A DNA stretch of 34,099 nt from Azohydromonas sediminis (GTDB taxonomy: Bacteria; Pseudomonadota; Gammaproteobacteria; Burkholderiales; Burkholderiaceae_C): NCBI RefSeq assembly GCF_003574675.1, contig NZ_QOAZ01000036.1:1-34099 (forward strand), in the 5' to 3' direction. Below the pieces are notes generated by a model that was not told where the DNA came from, ran no database searches, and was given only the letters and a program-made list of their open reading frames with translations. Position numbers and translations under genes: made by a program. This document shows positions 23,407 to 33,068 of this stretch, piece by piece; within the stretch, counting starts at the first letter, position 1; the number at the start of each line of letters is the position of its first letter.

Positions 23407-23418
23407 TGTGAGCTCACA
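23407..23418. repeat. 12-bp perfect palindrome TGTGAGCTCACA
   Basis: It lies 49 bp after the lysR stop and about 45 bp before the candidate barnase promoter. It is too short and lacks a T-tract to be a terminator. The arms are Crp-like (TGTGA/TCACA), but the 2-bp spacer is wrong for Crp, which needs 6 bp. Confidence 0.3.
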
Positions 23419-23460
23419 CTTATTTACCACCTTGCGCCCGCACCGGCACGCCGTCCCGGC

Positions 23461-23489
23461 TTGAGGTTTTTGGCCCGTTTCAGTACCAT
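23461..23489 (+). promoter_or_regulatory. candidate sigma-70 promoter of the barnase-barstar pair
   Basis: TTGAGG (23461-23466) and TACCAT (23484-23489) are separated by exactly 17 bp and each match 4 of 6 consensus bases. A start near 23496 would leave a short leader before GTG 23517. Confidence 0.35.
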
Positions 23490-23516
23490 GACGGGTTTTC
23501 CAGTCAGGGTTACCCC

Positions 23517-24002
23517 GTGTCTGAGTCCGGTCTGCCGCCGTCGTCGCCCGCTCGAAGCGAGTTGGTGAACGCTTACACGGCACAGGCCGAGAGGCCACGG
23601 AGCCGGCCGCGCGCGGCGTGGGTGGCCGGTGTCGCGCTGGCGGCATCGTTGACCGCCTCGCTGCTGGCTTCGGCACCCGCGTCGGCGCGCGCGCCGGCCG
23701 ACACGCTGCCGACGGTGACGTGGTCCGAGCTGCCCCCGCAGGCGCGCGAGACGCACCAGCGCATCGTGAGCGGCGGGCCGTTTCCGTACGCGAAGGACGG
23801 CACCGTGTTCTTCAACCGCGAGCGCCTGCTGCCTGCGCAGCCGCGCGGCTGGTACCGCGAGTACACCGTGCCCACGCCCGGCGCGCCCCACCGCGGCGCG
23901 CGGCGCATCGTCTGCGGCGGGACGGTGCCGACCGCGCCGCAGGCCTGTTACTACACCGCCGACCACTATGCGAGCTTCGCGCGCATCGTGCAGGCACCGT
24001 GA
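23517..24002 (+). CDS. secreted barnase-like guanyl-specific ribonuclease
   Basis: The 161-residue precursor has a basic leader and hydrophobic core (AAWVAGVALAASLTASLLASAPASARA, about 33-59) that acts as a signal peptide. The mature N1/T1-type microbial RNase domain follows: ELPPQARETHQRIVSGGPFPY, GTVFFNRE, PRGWYREYTV with catalytic Glu115, RGARRIV with the phosphate-binding Arg pair, and YYTADHYASF with catalytic His150. Cys133 and Cys144 may form a disulfide. It cleaves RNA 3' of guanosine. GTG 23517 is a weak start; GTG 23565 is a plausible alternative that still keeps the signal. The barstar inhibitor gene follows 32 bp downstream. Confidence 0.92.
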   Translation: MSESGLPPSSPARSELVNAYTAQAERPRSRPRAAWVAGVALAASLTASLLASAPASARAPADTLPTVTWSELPPQARETHQRIVSGGPFPYAKDGTVFFNRERLLPAQPRGWYREYTVPTPGAPHRGARRIVCGGTVPTAPQACYYTADHYASFARIVQAP

Positions 24003-24034
24003 GCCGGTTTCGTTTTTCGTGATCCTGGAGGATC

Positions 24035-24436
24035 GTGACCATGCTCTTGCAGACCGTCCGACCAAACATCGTGCAGGCGATACGCGCCTACCGCGTCGAT
24101 GACCTGATGCACGCCGCGCAGACCGCCGGCCAGCATTTCCTGTACGCCAACCTCGGCGAGGCGCAGACCAAGCAGGACGTGCTCGAGACGATCGCGCAGT
24201 CGTTCCTGTTCCCGGCGCACTTCGGCAAGAACCTCGACGCGCTGTACGACTGCATGACCGACCTCGTGCACAAGGCCGGGGCGCAGCCGGGATTCGTCGT
24301 CGTGCTCGACCAGATCCCGGACAACCCGCGCTTCGACCGCGAAGCACGCGAACAGCTGCTCGACGTGTTCCGCGACGCGGCCGACTTCTGGGCCGAGCGC
24401 AGAGTACCGTTCAGGTGCTTCTATTCTTTTCGGTAG
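24035..24436 (+). CDS. barstar-family ribonuclease inhibitor
   Basis: The 133-residue protein has a barstar fold: LGEAQTKQDVLETIAQSFLFPAHFGKNLDALYDCMTDL holds the helix-2 residues (Asn, Asp near the binding loop) that plug the RNase active site. PGFVVVLDQI and FWAERRVPFRCFYSF form the later strands. It protects the cytoplasm from the barnase-like RNase encoded just upstream. ATG 24041 (second Met) is nearly equal to ATG 24035 as start; GGAGGATCGTGACC precedes both. Confidence 0.93.
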   Translation: MTMLLQTVRPNIVQAIRAYRVDDLMHAAQTAGQHFLYANLGEAQTKQDVLETIAQSFLFPAHFGKNLDALYDCMTDLVHKAGAQPGFVVVLDQIPDNPRFDREAREQLLDVFRDAADFWAERRVPFRCFYSFR

Positions 24437-24587
24437 CCCGCTCCCAGGAAATCGGGTCATGGGAGCGGGCGACGGAAGTGGCCCACAACAGCACGCTGAA
24501 GCCGGCGGCGAAGATCGCGGTGCCGAAGAACGGCGTGAACCCCCACTTCGGCATGAACATGCCGATGATGACGAGCGCATTCGACAC
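24411..24587 (-). CDS. possible short membrane-protein remnant, antisense between barstar and rsmA
   Basis: From GTG 24587 a 58-codon minus-strand frame reads VSNALVIIGMFMPKWGFTPF and continues FGTAIFAAGFSVLLWATS, a two-helix hydrophobic sequence with near-complete GC3, ending at TGA 24411-24413 inside the barstar 3' end. It looks more protein-like than the plus-strand frame across the same bases. Homology seems to begin upstream of the GTG (SSHIAVSNAL), so it may be the tail of a decayed gene. Family unknown. Because both frames share third positions, GC3 cannot decide the strand. Confidence 0.35.
   Translation of the reverse strand: MSNALVIIGMFMPKWGFTPFFGTAIFAAGFSVLLWATSVARSHDPISWERATEKNRST
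24436..24470. terminator. perfect 11-bp hairpin after barstar
   Basis: GCCCGCTCCCA (24436-24446) and TGGGAGCGGGC (24460-24470) are exact reverse complements around a 13-nt loop, starting at the barstar stop codon. No T-tract follows on either strand, so it may stabilise the mRNA 3' end or act with the stronger terminator downstream. Confidence 0.5.
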
Positions 24588-24638
24588 TGCGATGTGGCTC
24601 GACGCGGCGTGACGCCGGCCCGGCGCACGGCGTGAGAC

Positions 24639-24669
24639 ACGGCGGCCTGCGGGCCGCCGTTGTTCTTTT
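24639..24669 (+). terminator. rho-independent terminator for the barnase-barstar transcript
   Basis: ACGGCGGCC (24639-24647) pairs perfectly with GGCCGCCGT (24652-24660) around TGCG, followed by TGTTCTTTT on the plus strand. On the minus strand the same stem directly follows the rsmA stop codon but without a U-tract, so it is strongest rightward and may be bidirectional. Confidence 0.75.
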
Positions 24670-25454
24670 CAGCGCGGCAATGCTGCGGCCAGCGCGACGT
24701 ACTCGGCCACCGGCACCTCCTCGGCACGCCGCTGCAGGTCGAACGCCCCGGCGAAGCGCTGTGCGTCGAGCCAGCGCCCGAGCGTGTGGCGCAGCAGCTT
24801 GCGCCGCTGCGAGAACGCCACCGTCACCAGCTCGCCGAGCCGCTCGGCGTCGACGGCCGGCGGCGCGTCGTGCGGGCGCAGCCGCACGACGGCCGAGTCA
24901 ACGCGCGGCGGCGGCTCGAACGCTTGCGGCGGCACGTCGAACAGCGGCTCGACGGCGCAGCGCCACTGCAGCATCACCGTCAGGCGCCCGTAGTCCTTGC
25001 CACCGGGTGCCGCCGCCATCCGCGCGACGACCTCCTTCTGTAGCATGACGTGCGCGTCGCGCCAGTGCGCGGCGGCGTCGAGCAGGTGGAACAGGATCGG
25101 CGTCGAGATGTTGTACGGCAGGTTGCCGACGACGCGCAGCGGCTGGCCGCGCCCGCGCGCCAGTGCCGCGAAGTCCACCGTCAGCACGTCGGCCTCGACG
25201 ACGTCGAGCCCGGCGCGCTGGCGCAGCCGCGCGGCGAGGTCGCGGTCGAGCTCGATCACGGTGAGCGCGCCGCAGCGCGCGAGCAGCGGCGCCGTCAGCG
25301 CCCCCAGGCCGGGCCCGATCTCGATCAGCGCGTCGCCGGGCCGTGGGTCGACGGCGGCGACGATGGCGTCGATGACGCCGGCGTCGACGAGGAAGTGCTG
25401 GCCGAAGCGCTTGCGCGCGATGTGCTTCACCGGCGCCGAAACCCGCGCATTCAA
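24669..25454 (-). CDS. rsmA: 16S rRNA (adenine1518-N6/adenine1519-N6)-dimethyltransferase KsgA/RsmA
   Basis: The 261-residue SAM-dependent enzyme dimethylates two adenosines in the 3' helix of 16S rRNA during 30S maturation. Visible motifs are KRFGQHFL at the start, SAM motif [21 protein letters not shown] (acidic ribose-binding residue), EADVLTVDF and the catalytic NLPYNIS. The C-terminal helical domain has [17 protein letters not shown]. Length is normal. ATG 25454 overlaps the surA stop (ATGA). In many proteobacteria pdxA lies between surA and rsmA; here it is absent. Confidence 0.96.
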   Translation of the reverse strand: MNARVSAPVKHIARKRFGQHFLVDAGVIDAIVAAVDPRPGDALIEIGPGLGALTAPLLARCGALTVIELDRDLAARLRQRAGLDVVEADVLTVDFAALARGRGQPLRVVGNLPYNISTPILFHLLDAAAHWRDAHVMLQKEVVARMAAAPGGKDYGRLTVMLQWRCAVEPLFDVPPQAFEPPPRVDSAVVRLRPHDAPPAVDAERLGELVTVAFSQRRKLLRHTLGRWLDAQRFAGAFDLQRRAEEVPVAEYVALAAALPR

Positions 25455-26788
25455 CGCGCGTCGTCGCGCAGTTCGATGTAGGCCTGCGCGCGCAGCTCGC
25501 GCACCCAGTCGCGGTACGCCTGCTCGTACTTGCGCTCACGCAGTGCATTGGTCGCCAGCTGGCGCTGCTGGCGCGCGTCGAGCTCGACGCTGCGCCGCTC
25601 GAGCACCTGGATCAGGTGCACGCCGAAGCGCGAGACGACCGGCTCGGACACCCCACCCACCGGAAGCGCATTCATCGCCTGCTCGAACTCGGGCACGAAG
25701 CTGCCCGGCGCGGTCCAGCCGAGGTCGCCGCCCTGCGGCGCCGACGCGTCCTCGGAGATTTCGCGCGCGACGTCCTCGAAGCGCCGCGCCCCCGTCGTGA
25801 TCGCGCGGCGCACCTCGGCGAGCTGGCGCTGCGCGGCCGACGTGCCCGCCGGCGTGCTCGGCCGCAGCAGGATGTGGCGCGCGCGCGTTTGCGTGACGAC
25901 GAACGCGTTGGCGTCGCGGCGCTCGACGAGCTTGAGCACGTGGAAGCCCGCACCGCTGCGCACCAGCGACGGCAGCACGTCGCCGGCGCGCAGATCGCGC
26001 ACCGCATCGACGAACAGCTCGGGGAGGCGGTCGGCCGGGCGCAGGCCGATCTCGCCGCCACGCTCGCGGTTCGGGTCCTGCGACAGCTCGCGCGCGACGG
26101 CGGCGAAGTCCTCGCCGGCACGCACGCGCGCCAGAGCCGCCTCGGCGCGCGCGCGCCGCTCGGCCTCGACGGCGGCGTCGGCGCCCTCGGGCACCGGCAC
26201 CAGGATCTGCGCGATGTTGAACTGGCGCGCGCCGGCCGCCGCGGCGCGGCGCTCGGCGAGGTAGGCGTCGATCTCCTCGTCGGTGATGCGGATGCGCCGC
26301 GCAACCTCGCGCTCGCGCACCCGCTCGACGAGCAGCTGGTCGCGGATGTCGGCGCGGAAGCGGTTGAAGTCCATCCCTTCGCGCTCGATGCGCGCGCGCA
26401 GCTGCGCCGGCGGAATCTGGTTTTGCAGCGCGACGCTGGCCAGCGCGCGCTCGAGCTCGGCGTCGTCGATGCGCACCCCGCTGTCGCGCGCGAAGCTGAG
26501 CACGACGCGCTCGTCGATCAGGCTGTCGAGGACTTCACGGCGCAGCTGTGCCGGCGGCGGCAGCGGGGTGCTGGCGCGCGCAGCGCCCTCGCGCACGCGC
26601 GCCAGCCGCTGGTCGATCTCGACCGCGGTCACCGACTCCTGGTTGACGACGGCGACGATGTAGTCGGCCGTGCGCGGCTGCGCGGCTGCGCCAGGCGCGA
26701 CGACGGCACCGGCCAGCGCGACGGCGACAGCGGCCACGACGAGGCGCAGCACCCGCACCGGTTCGCCGGCAATCGATCGATCAGTCAT
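25451..26788 (-). CDS. surA: SurA periplasmic peptidyl-prolyl isomerase/chaperone
   Basis: The 445-residue outer-membrane-protein chaperone has a signal sequence ([25 protein letters not shown], about 13-37). The SurA_N domain has [20 protein letters not shown] and [19 protein letters not shown]. Two parvulin domains start at [13 protein letters not shown] and [11 protein letters not shown], and a short C-terminal helix completes the core. It escorts beta-barrel proteins, including LptD encoded just upstream, to the BAM complex. ATG 26788 overlaps the lptD stop by 8 nt and the gene's stop overlaps rsmA, so the three are translationally coupled. Confidence 0.95.
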   Translation of the reverse strand: MTDRSIAGEPVRVLRLVVAAVAVALAGAVVAPGAAAQPRTADYIVAVVNQESVTAVEIDQRLARVREGAARASTPLPPPAQLRREVLDSLIDERVVLSFARDSGVRIDDAELERALASVALQNQIPPAQLRARIEREGMDFNRFRADIRDQLLVERVREREVARRIRITDEEIDAYLAERRAAAAGARQFNIAQILVPVPEGADAAVEAERRARAEAALARVRAGEDFAAVARELSQDPNRERGGEIGLRPADRLPELFVDAVRDLRAGDVLPSLVRSGAGFHVLKLVERRDANAFVVTQTRARHILLRPSTPAGTSAAQRQLAEVRRAITTGARRFEDVAREISEDASAPQGGDLGWTAPGSFVPEFEQAMNALPVGGVSEPVVSRFGVHLIQVLERRSVELDARQQRQLATNALRERKYEQAYRDWVRELRAQAYIELRDDAR

Positions 26789-29021
26789 AGCTTCGGGGTG
26801 GCGGCGGCGTGGTGTCCGGCTCGCGCAGCAGTCGGTAGCCGGGGATATTGTCCTTCAGCGTCGACAGCGGGTTCGAGCCCAGCCGCGACAGGCCGACGAG
26901 CTCCAACTGCAGCATCACGCGCGACACCGCTTCGGTGCGTCCGGTCGACGTCCTCTCGGCGACGATGCGCGCGATCCAGCACCCGCTGTCGAGCTCGACG
27001 CCGAGCAGCGAGTCGGTCAACCGCTGGTCACGCAGGCTGTAGTTCAGCCGCCCGACGCTGTAGGCGCTCGTCTTGCAGGCACCTGCGTCGCGGCGCTCGC
27101 CCTCGACGGGTCCGAACAGCGGCCACTGCCAGCCGGCCTCGACCTGTTCGCTCAGGTCGCGCGCGAGGCGGTAGCGCACACCGACGGCGCGAAACGGCCC
27201 CGGCGAGTAGCGCGCGCCGACGATCGAGCGCGTCGTGCTGCCCAGGCTCGGGCTGTACTGCGCCGACGCGTCGAGCGTCCACTGCCGCGACAGCGTCGAC
27301 GACGCACTGAGCAGCACGTCAGAGAAGCGTTGCGTCAGCGGCGGACCCTCGGCCGAGATCCGCTGGTCGCGAAACAGGTAGCGCTGCACGAGTGCGAAGC
27401 GCAGCTTCTCGACGCCGGTGGCGACGTCGATGAAGCGCGTCGACACGCCGGCCGTGACCTGGTGCGCGTCGGAGACGCGGTCGATGCCGCTGAACGCGTT
27501 GTCGCTGTAGATCGAGACCTCGTTGAAGTCCTTCGGCGCCGCGTCGAAGTTCGGCAGCGCGGACTGGTCGCGCCGCGGCGTGTGTGCGTACAGGATGCGC
27601 GGCTCGAGCGTCTGCCGCAGATCCAGGCCGAGCCAGCGGGTGCGGCGCTCGAAGAGCAGCGTGCCGTCGACGCTGAGGGTCGGGATCGCGCGCGCGGCCT
27701 GGCGACGCCCGTCGGCCATCGGCTCGTCGGTGTCGTACGCCGCCGCGTTGAGCGCGAGCCGCGGCACCAGCGCGCCGTACGACGCACGCAGCGGCCACGC
27801 GAGGCTGCCGAGCAGGTGCACGCGCTGGCCGGTGGGCAGCGTGTCGTCGCTGCCGGGCGGGCGGTCGAAGCGGTTGTATTCGGTCTCCAGACCGTATTCG
27901 ACGCCGGAATCGAAACGCCCACGCCCGCGCACGCCCAGCTGCGGGCTGCGCTGGTACGGCGCGACGATCACCGCCAGCGGATCGCCCTGCAGCACCTGCC
28001 AGTGCTGCAGCCCGGCGTACGCCGTCCACTCGCGCCCGAACACGCCGAAGCGGCGGTGTACCTCGAGCTCGCGCGGCAACAGGCGGGGCGTGAAGCGCGC
28101 GCCGTCGCGGTCGAAGTCCTTCCAGTAATCGTCGTCGGAGACCTGCTGCAAGTCGGCGCGGTAACGCCAGCCGTCGAGGACGCCCTCGTGCTGCAGCGCC
28201 AGCGCCGAGCGCGTGCGCCCGGCCACGCGGTCCTCGGGCAGCACGTGCGCGCGCACGATCCCACGATACGCCGCATCGAGGTAGCGGAACTCGCCGCCCA
28301 GCCCGGCGCCGCGCTTCGCGTAGACCGTGGGCACCAGCGTGGCGTCGTACGGTGGCGCGATGTTCCAGTAGTACGGCACGCCCACCGTCAGGCCACTGCG
28401 GCTGTCGAGCTTCAGGTCCGGCGGCAGCCACCCGGACTTGCGCGCCGAGGTCAGCGGAAACGTCAGCACCGGTGCGGCCAGGATCGGCACGCCGAGAAAG
28501 CGCAGCACGGCGCCCTCGGCGCGTCCTTCGTTGTTCTCGAAGTCGAGGTCGACACGGCGCGCCGACAGCAGCCAGTCGGGCGTGCCGGTGCCGTCGCGCG
28601 CGCAGCTCGTGTAGTCGCCGTCGACGATGCGTGCGTGCTGGCGGTCGATGAAGTCGATGCGCTCGGCGCGGCCACCGGCCTGCGCGCGCGAGATGAAGTA
28701 GTCGGGCTCGAGGAAGTAACCCTCGTAGCGCTCGAGCTGCAGCTCAAGCTCGCGGCCGCGGTAGACGTCGCCGTTGGCACGGATCTCGACCGCGCCGCTC
28801 GCACGCGCGACGTCGGTGGCCACGGTGTAGCTCAGGCGGTCGGCGCGAATCGTCAGCGGGCCACGGCGCAGCCGCACGTCGCCGCTGGCCACCGCGTCGA
28901 CGTCGGTGCGCGCGTCGATGCGCGCGGCCTCGAGTTCGACCGGCTCGCCGGCCGGCTGCGCGTAGGCGGGCACCAGCGCGGCCGCCGTCAGCGCCAGCAC
29001 GGCGCTGGCGATGCGGCGCAT
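26781..29021 (-). CDS. lptD: LPS-assembly protein LptD
   Basis: The 746-residue outer-membrane beta-barrel inserts LPS into the outer leaflet with LptE. It has a signal peptide (MRRIASAVLALTAAALVPAYA), an N-terminal OstA/jellyroll domain (EAARIDARTDVDAVASGDVRL to GRELELQLERYEG), and the barrel, which includes the family block APVLTFPLTSARKSGWLPPDL, VGVPYYWNIAPPYDATL and LFERRTRWLGLDLRQTLEPR. Cysteines are few: YTSCARDG, GACKTS and a single Cys in DSGCWIAR, where E. coli has the Cys-Cys pair. Mature residues before the jellyroll lack a Cys. The disulfide pattern must therefore differ from E. coli. ATG 29021 gives the signal peptide; amgK is divergent 218 bp away. Confidence 0.95.
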   Translation of the reverse strand: MRRIASAVLALTAAALVPAYAQPAGEPVELEAARIDARTDVDAVASGDVRLRRGPLTIRADRLSYTVATDVARASGAVEIRANGDVYRGRELELQLERYEGYFLEPDYFISRAQAGGRAERIDFIDRQHARIVDGDYTSCARDGTGTPDWLLSARRVDLDFENNEGRAEGAVLRFLGVPILAAPVLTFPLTSARKSGWLPPDLKLDSRSGLTVGVPYYWNIAPPYDATLVPTVYAKRGAGLGGEFRYLDAAYRGIVRAHVLPEDRVAGRTRSALALQHEGVLDGWRYRADLQQVSDDDYWKDFDRDGARFTPRLLPRELEVHRRFGVFGREWTAYAGLQHWQVLQGDPLAVIVAPYQRSPQLGVRGRGRFDSGVEYGLETEYNRFDRPPGSDDTLPTGQRVHLLGSLAWPLRASYGALVPRLALNAAAYDTDEPMADGRRQAARAIPTLSVDGTLLFERRTRWLGLDLRQTLEPRILYAHTPRRDQSALPNFDAAPKDFNEVSIYSDNAFSGIDRVSDAHQVTAGVSTRFIDVATGVEKLRFALVQRYLFRDQRISAEGPPLTQRFSDVLLSASSTLSRQWTLDASAQYSPSLGSTTRSIVGARYSPGPFRAVGVRYRLARDLSEQVEAGWQWPLFGPVEGERRDAGACKTSAYSVGRLNYSLRDQRLTDSLLGVELDSGCWIARIVAERTSTGRTEAVSRVMLQLELVGLSRLGSNPLSTLKDNIPGYRLLREPDTTPPPPRSYD

Positions 29022-29163
29022 CGTGCACGGTGGCGACAGCGGGTGGACCGGAAACGGTGGCACGGAAGGCAAGGGCGCGGTGTGGACGCGACGGGGCGTG
29101 CGGGTGAGTGCAGGATCGCTGCCCGGACCCCGGACGCAGCCGGTCCGTGCCCGCGGCGGCGAT

Positions 29164-29181
29164 CCGTAGAATTCATTATCT
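29164..29181. promoter_or_regulatory. AT-rich island between divergent lptD and amgK, candidate promoter elements
   Basis: In a GC-rich intergenic region, CCGTAGAATTCATTATCT offers TAGAAT (29167-29172, plus strand) and GATAAT (29175-29180, minus strand) as -10 hexamers facing each way. Neither has a good -35 at 16-18 bp, so this is suggestive only. Confidence 0.3.
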
Positions 29182-29239
29182 GCGAGGCCCGCACCCGATC
29201 TGGCCACCAGCGAGGCGCGAGCCGCCGCCCATCCACACC

Positions 29240-30304
29240 ATGCCCCTGCCCGACCGCGTGACTTGGGCCACCCCGGCCCGTCGAGACGCCTTCGCCGCCT
29301 GGATCGCGCCGCTGGCGGCGCGCCACGGCCTGCGGCTCGACACGCTGCGCCCGGCGTCGGCCGACGCGAGCTTTCGCCGCTATCTGCGCGTCGACACCGA
29401 CGGCGGCGGCAGCCTGATCGTGATGGATGCCCCGCCGCCGCAGGAAGACGTGCGCCCGTTCCTGCACGTCGCGGCGCTGATCGAGCGCGCTGGGCTGCAC
29501 AGCCCGCGCGTGCTGGCCGCCGACGAAGCGCTCGGCTTCGTGCTGCTCGCCGACCTCGGCCAGACGCCGTACCTGCAGGCGCTGGCCGCCGCCGACGCCG
29601 CCGGCGCCGACCGCCTGATGCGCGACGCGATCGGCGCGCTGGTGCGCTGGCAACGCGACGTCGACGCCACCACGCTGCCACCTTACGACGCGGCGCTGCT
29701 GCAGCGCGAGCTCGCGCTGTTTCCCGAGTGGTGCGTGCAGCGCGAGTACGGCATCGCGTGGGGCGAGCGCGAGCGCGCGAGCTGGGAGCGCCTGACGGCG
29801 CTGCTGGTGGCCAGCGCGCTGGCACAGCCGGTGGTCGCGGTGCACCGCGACTGGATGCCGCGCAACCTGATGGTCGCGCAGCCGAACCCCGGCATCCTCG
29901 ACTTCCAGGACGCGGTGCGCGGCCCCGTCACGTACGACATCGCGTCGCTGCTGCGCGACGCCTTTCTCTCGTGGGACGAGGAGCGCGAGATCGACTGGGC
30001 GGTGCGCTGGTGGCAGCAGGCGCGTGACGCGGGGCTGTTCGGCGAGCACCCGATCGGCCAGGACTTCGGCGAGTGCTGGCGCGCGCTCGAGTGGATGGGG
30101 CTGCAGCGCCACCTGAAGGTGCTGGGCATCTTCTGCCGCCTGAAGCACCGCGACGGCAAGCCGGCGTACGCGGCCGACCTGCCGCGCTTCTTCGCCTACG
30201 CGGTGCGCGTGGCCACGCGCTACCGTCCGCTCGAGCCGCTGCTCGCGCTGCTCGAGCCGATGGTCGGCGAGGGCATGGTCGCCACCGGTTACTCGCTGCG
30301 CTGA
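29240..30304 (+). CDS. amgK: AmgK-type N-acetylmuramate/N-acetylglucosamine 1-kinase
   Basis: The 354-residue APH-like phosphotransferase has PASADASFRRYLRV near the N-terminus (the family's glycine-loop equivalent), the Brenner motif HRDWMPRNLMV with catalytic Asp, and the metal-binding LDFQDAVRGPVTYDIASLL. AmgK phosphorylates anomeric MurNAc/GlcNAc in cell-wall sugar salvage, by-passing fosfomycin-sensitive synthesis. In Pseudomonas it stands beside lptD and is followed by murU. Here the lptD neighbour is kept (divergent) but no murU follows. ATG 29240 (MPLPDRVTWATPARRDAF) is the family-like start without an obvious Shine-Dalgarno. The stop is at 30302-30304. Confidence 0.9.
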   Translation: MPLPDRVTWATPARRDAFAAWIAPLAARHGLRLDTLRPASADASFRRYLRVDTDGGGSLIVMDAPPPQEDVRPFLHVAALIERAGLHSPRVLAADEALGFVLLADLGQTPYLQALAAADAAGADRLMRDAIGALVRWQRDVDATTLPPYDAALLQRELALFPEWCVQREYGIAWGERERASWERLTALLVASALAQPVVAVHRDWMPRNLMVAQPNPGILDFQDAVRGPVTYDIASLLRDAFLSWDEEREIDWAVRWWQQARDAGLFGEHPIGQDFGECWRALEWMGLQRHLKVLGIFCRLKHRDGKPAYAADLPRFFAYAVRVATRYRPLEPLLALLEPMVGEGMVATGYSLR

Positions 30305-30420
30305 ACGGACCCGAAGCGCCAAAGTTTCACGAACGCAACGCCATTTCCGAGACCGCGGTCGGATTTCCCGGCACGCGGCCCGCTTCGGGAGCACACTGCG
30401 ATTGCTGCTTTGCAACATCG

Positions 30421-30660
30421 ATGTCCGCCTCGCTTCCACCCTCACGCCCTGTCGACCCGACTCCGAACGATCGGGGACCGGCGCTGTCCGAATGGGTCGG
30501 ACTGAAGTGGCTGATGGGCCTGCAGGGCCGGCGCATCGATGTCGCGCGGCTGCAGGGCGACCCCGACTACGCGCGCTGCTGCCTCGACGAAGCGTGCGCC
30601 TGCGCCGACCCGGCGCTGCGCGACTACGCGGCGCGGCTGCGGCAGCGCCTGGCGGCCTGA
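30421..30660 (+). CDS. small hypothetical protein
   Basis: The 79-residue frame begins MSASLPPSRPVDPTPNDRGP and continues LSEWVGLKWLMGLQGRRIDVARL. It is well-behaved high-GC3 coding sequence ending AARLRQRLAA-stop. The C-terminal half has CCLDEACACAD, a cysteine-rich segment that might bind a metal, and is predicted helical. No Shine-Dalgarno precedes ATG 30421, and the frame is open further upstream, so the start is uncertain. It occupies the place after amgK where murU is found in Pseudomonas, but it is unrelated. Family not recognised. Confidence 0.6.
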   Translation: MSASLPPSRPVDPTPNDRGPALSEWVGLKWLMGLQGRRIDVARLQGDPDYARCCLDEACACADPALRDYAARLRQRLAA

Positions 30661-30667
30661 GCCGGTC

Positions 30668-32143
<1,476 letters not shown>

Positions 32144-32218
32144 CGCGTCACTCCGGGTCGTCGACGGCGACCAGTGTAGACCGCGCGCTATGCTGAACGC
32201 CGCGCGAAAGGAACCGCC

Positions 32219-33058
32219 ATGGCCAACGACTTCTTCGCCCTCGCCCTCGACGACGCGACCGGCATCGCAACCCTCGAGCTCAACCGCCCCGAGCGGCTGA
32301 ACACGGTCGCCCCGGCGTTCTTCGGCGCACTGCGCGACGACGTGCAGCGCCTGTCGGACGAGGGCCGCACGCGCGTGCTCGTGATCCGCTCGACCGGCAA
32401 GCACTTCTGCGCCGGCATGGCGCTCGACGTGTTCGCCAGCGGCCTGGCGATGCTCGACACCGGCGACGCACGCAAGCGCCTGGCGTTCCAGGACGCGCTG
32501 CGCCGGCTGATGGCGTGCTTCGACGTGCTCGACGAGGCGCGCTTTCCGGTGATCTGCGCGGTGCAGGGCGGCTGCGTCGGCGCCGGGCTCGACCTCGCGG
32601 CGGCGTGCGACATCCGCGTGTGCAGCGCCGATGCGTTCTTCACGGTGCAGGAGATCCACATCGGCATGGCGGCCGACGTCGGCTCGCTGCAGCGGCTGCC
32701 GAAGATCGTGCCCGACGGCGTCGCGCGCCAGATGGCCTATACCGGCGAGCGGCTCGGCGCCGAGCGCGCGCTCGCGGTCGGGCTCGTCAACGCCGTGCTG
32801 CCGGATGCCGCCGCGCTGCACGCGCACGCGCAGCAGCTCGCCGCCGAGATCGCCGCGAAGAGCCCGCTGGCGATCGCCGGCAGCAAGCGCGCGCTGAACT
32901 ACGCGCGCGACCACGGCACCGCCGACGCGCTCGCGCAGATGACGCTGCTGCAAAGCGCGATCTTCGACCTCGGCGAGATGACGACGGCGATCGCGGCGTG
33001 GAAGGACAAGCGCCCCGCCGAGTTCGACCCGCTCGCGCCGGTGACGCCGGCCGCGTGA
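32219..33058 (+). CDS. enoyl-CoA hydratase/isomerase family, dienoyl-CoA isomerase-like
   Basis: The 279-residue crotonase has the oxyanion-hole segments KHFCAGMALDVF and QGGCVGAGLDLAAACDIRVC. The acidic residues D125 (GAGLD), E145 (TVQEIH) and D153 (AADVG) are spaced 20 and 8 apart, exactly as Asp176, Glu196 and Asp204 in mammalian delta3,5-delta2,4-dienoyl-CoA isomerase (ECH1). The block EIHIGMAADVGSLQRLPKIV also mirrors ECH1. It should shift double bonds during beta-oxidation of unsaturated fatty acids. AAAGGAACCGCC precedes ATG 32219, and TATGCT (32189-32194) may be a -10. The SDR gene converges from the other side, 10 bp beyond the stop. Confidence 0.93.
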   Translation: MANDFFALALDDATGIATLELNRPERLNTVAPAFFGALRDDVQRLSDEGRTRVLVIRSTGKHFCAGMALDVFASGLAMLDTGDARKRLAFQDALRRLMACFDVLDEARFPVICAVQGGCVGAGLDLAAACDIRVCSADAFFTVQEIHIGMAADVGSLQRLPKIVPDGVARQMAYTGERLGAERALAVGLVNAVLPDAAALHAHAQQLAAEIAAKSPLAIAGSKRALNYARDHGTADALAQMTLLQSAIFDLGEMTTAIAAWKDKRPAEFDPLAPVTPAA

Positions 33059-33068
33059 GCCGCCGGCG

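Noticed and set aside
23407-23418. TGTGAGCTCACA as a Crp site
   Set aside because: Crp needs TGTGA-N6-TCACA; the spacer here is only 2 bp.
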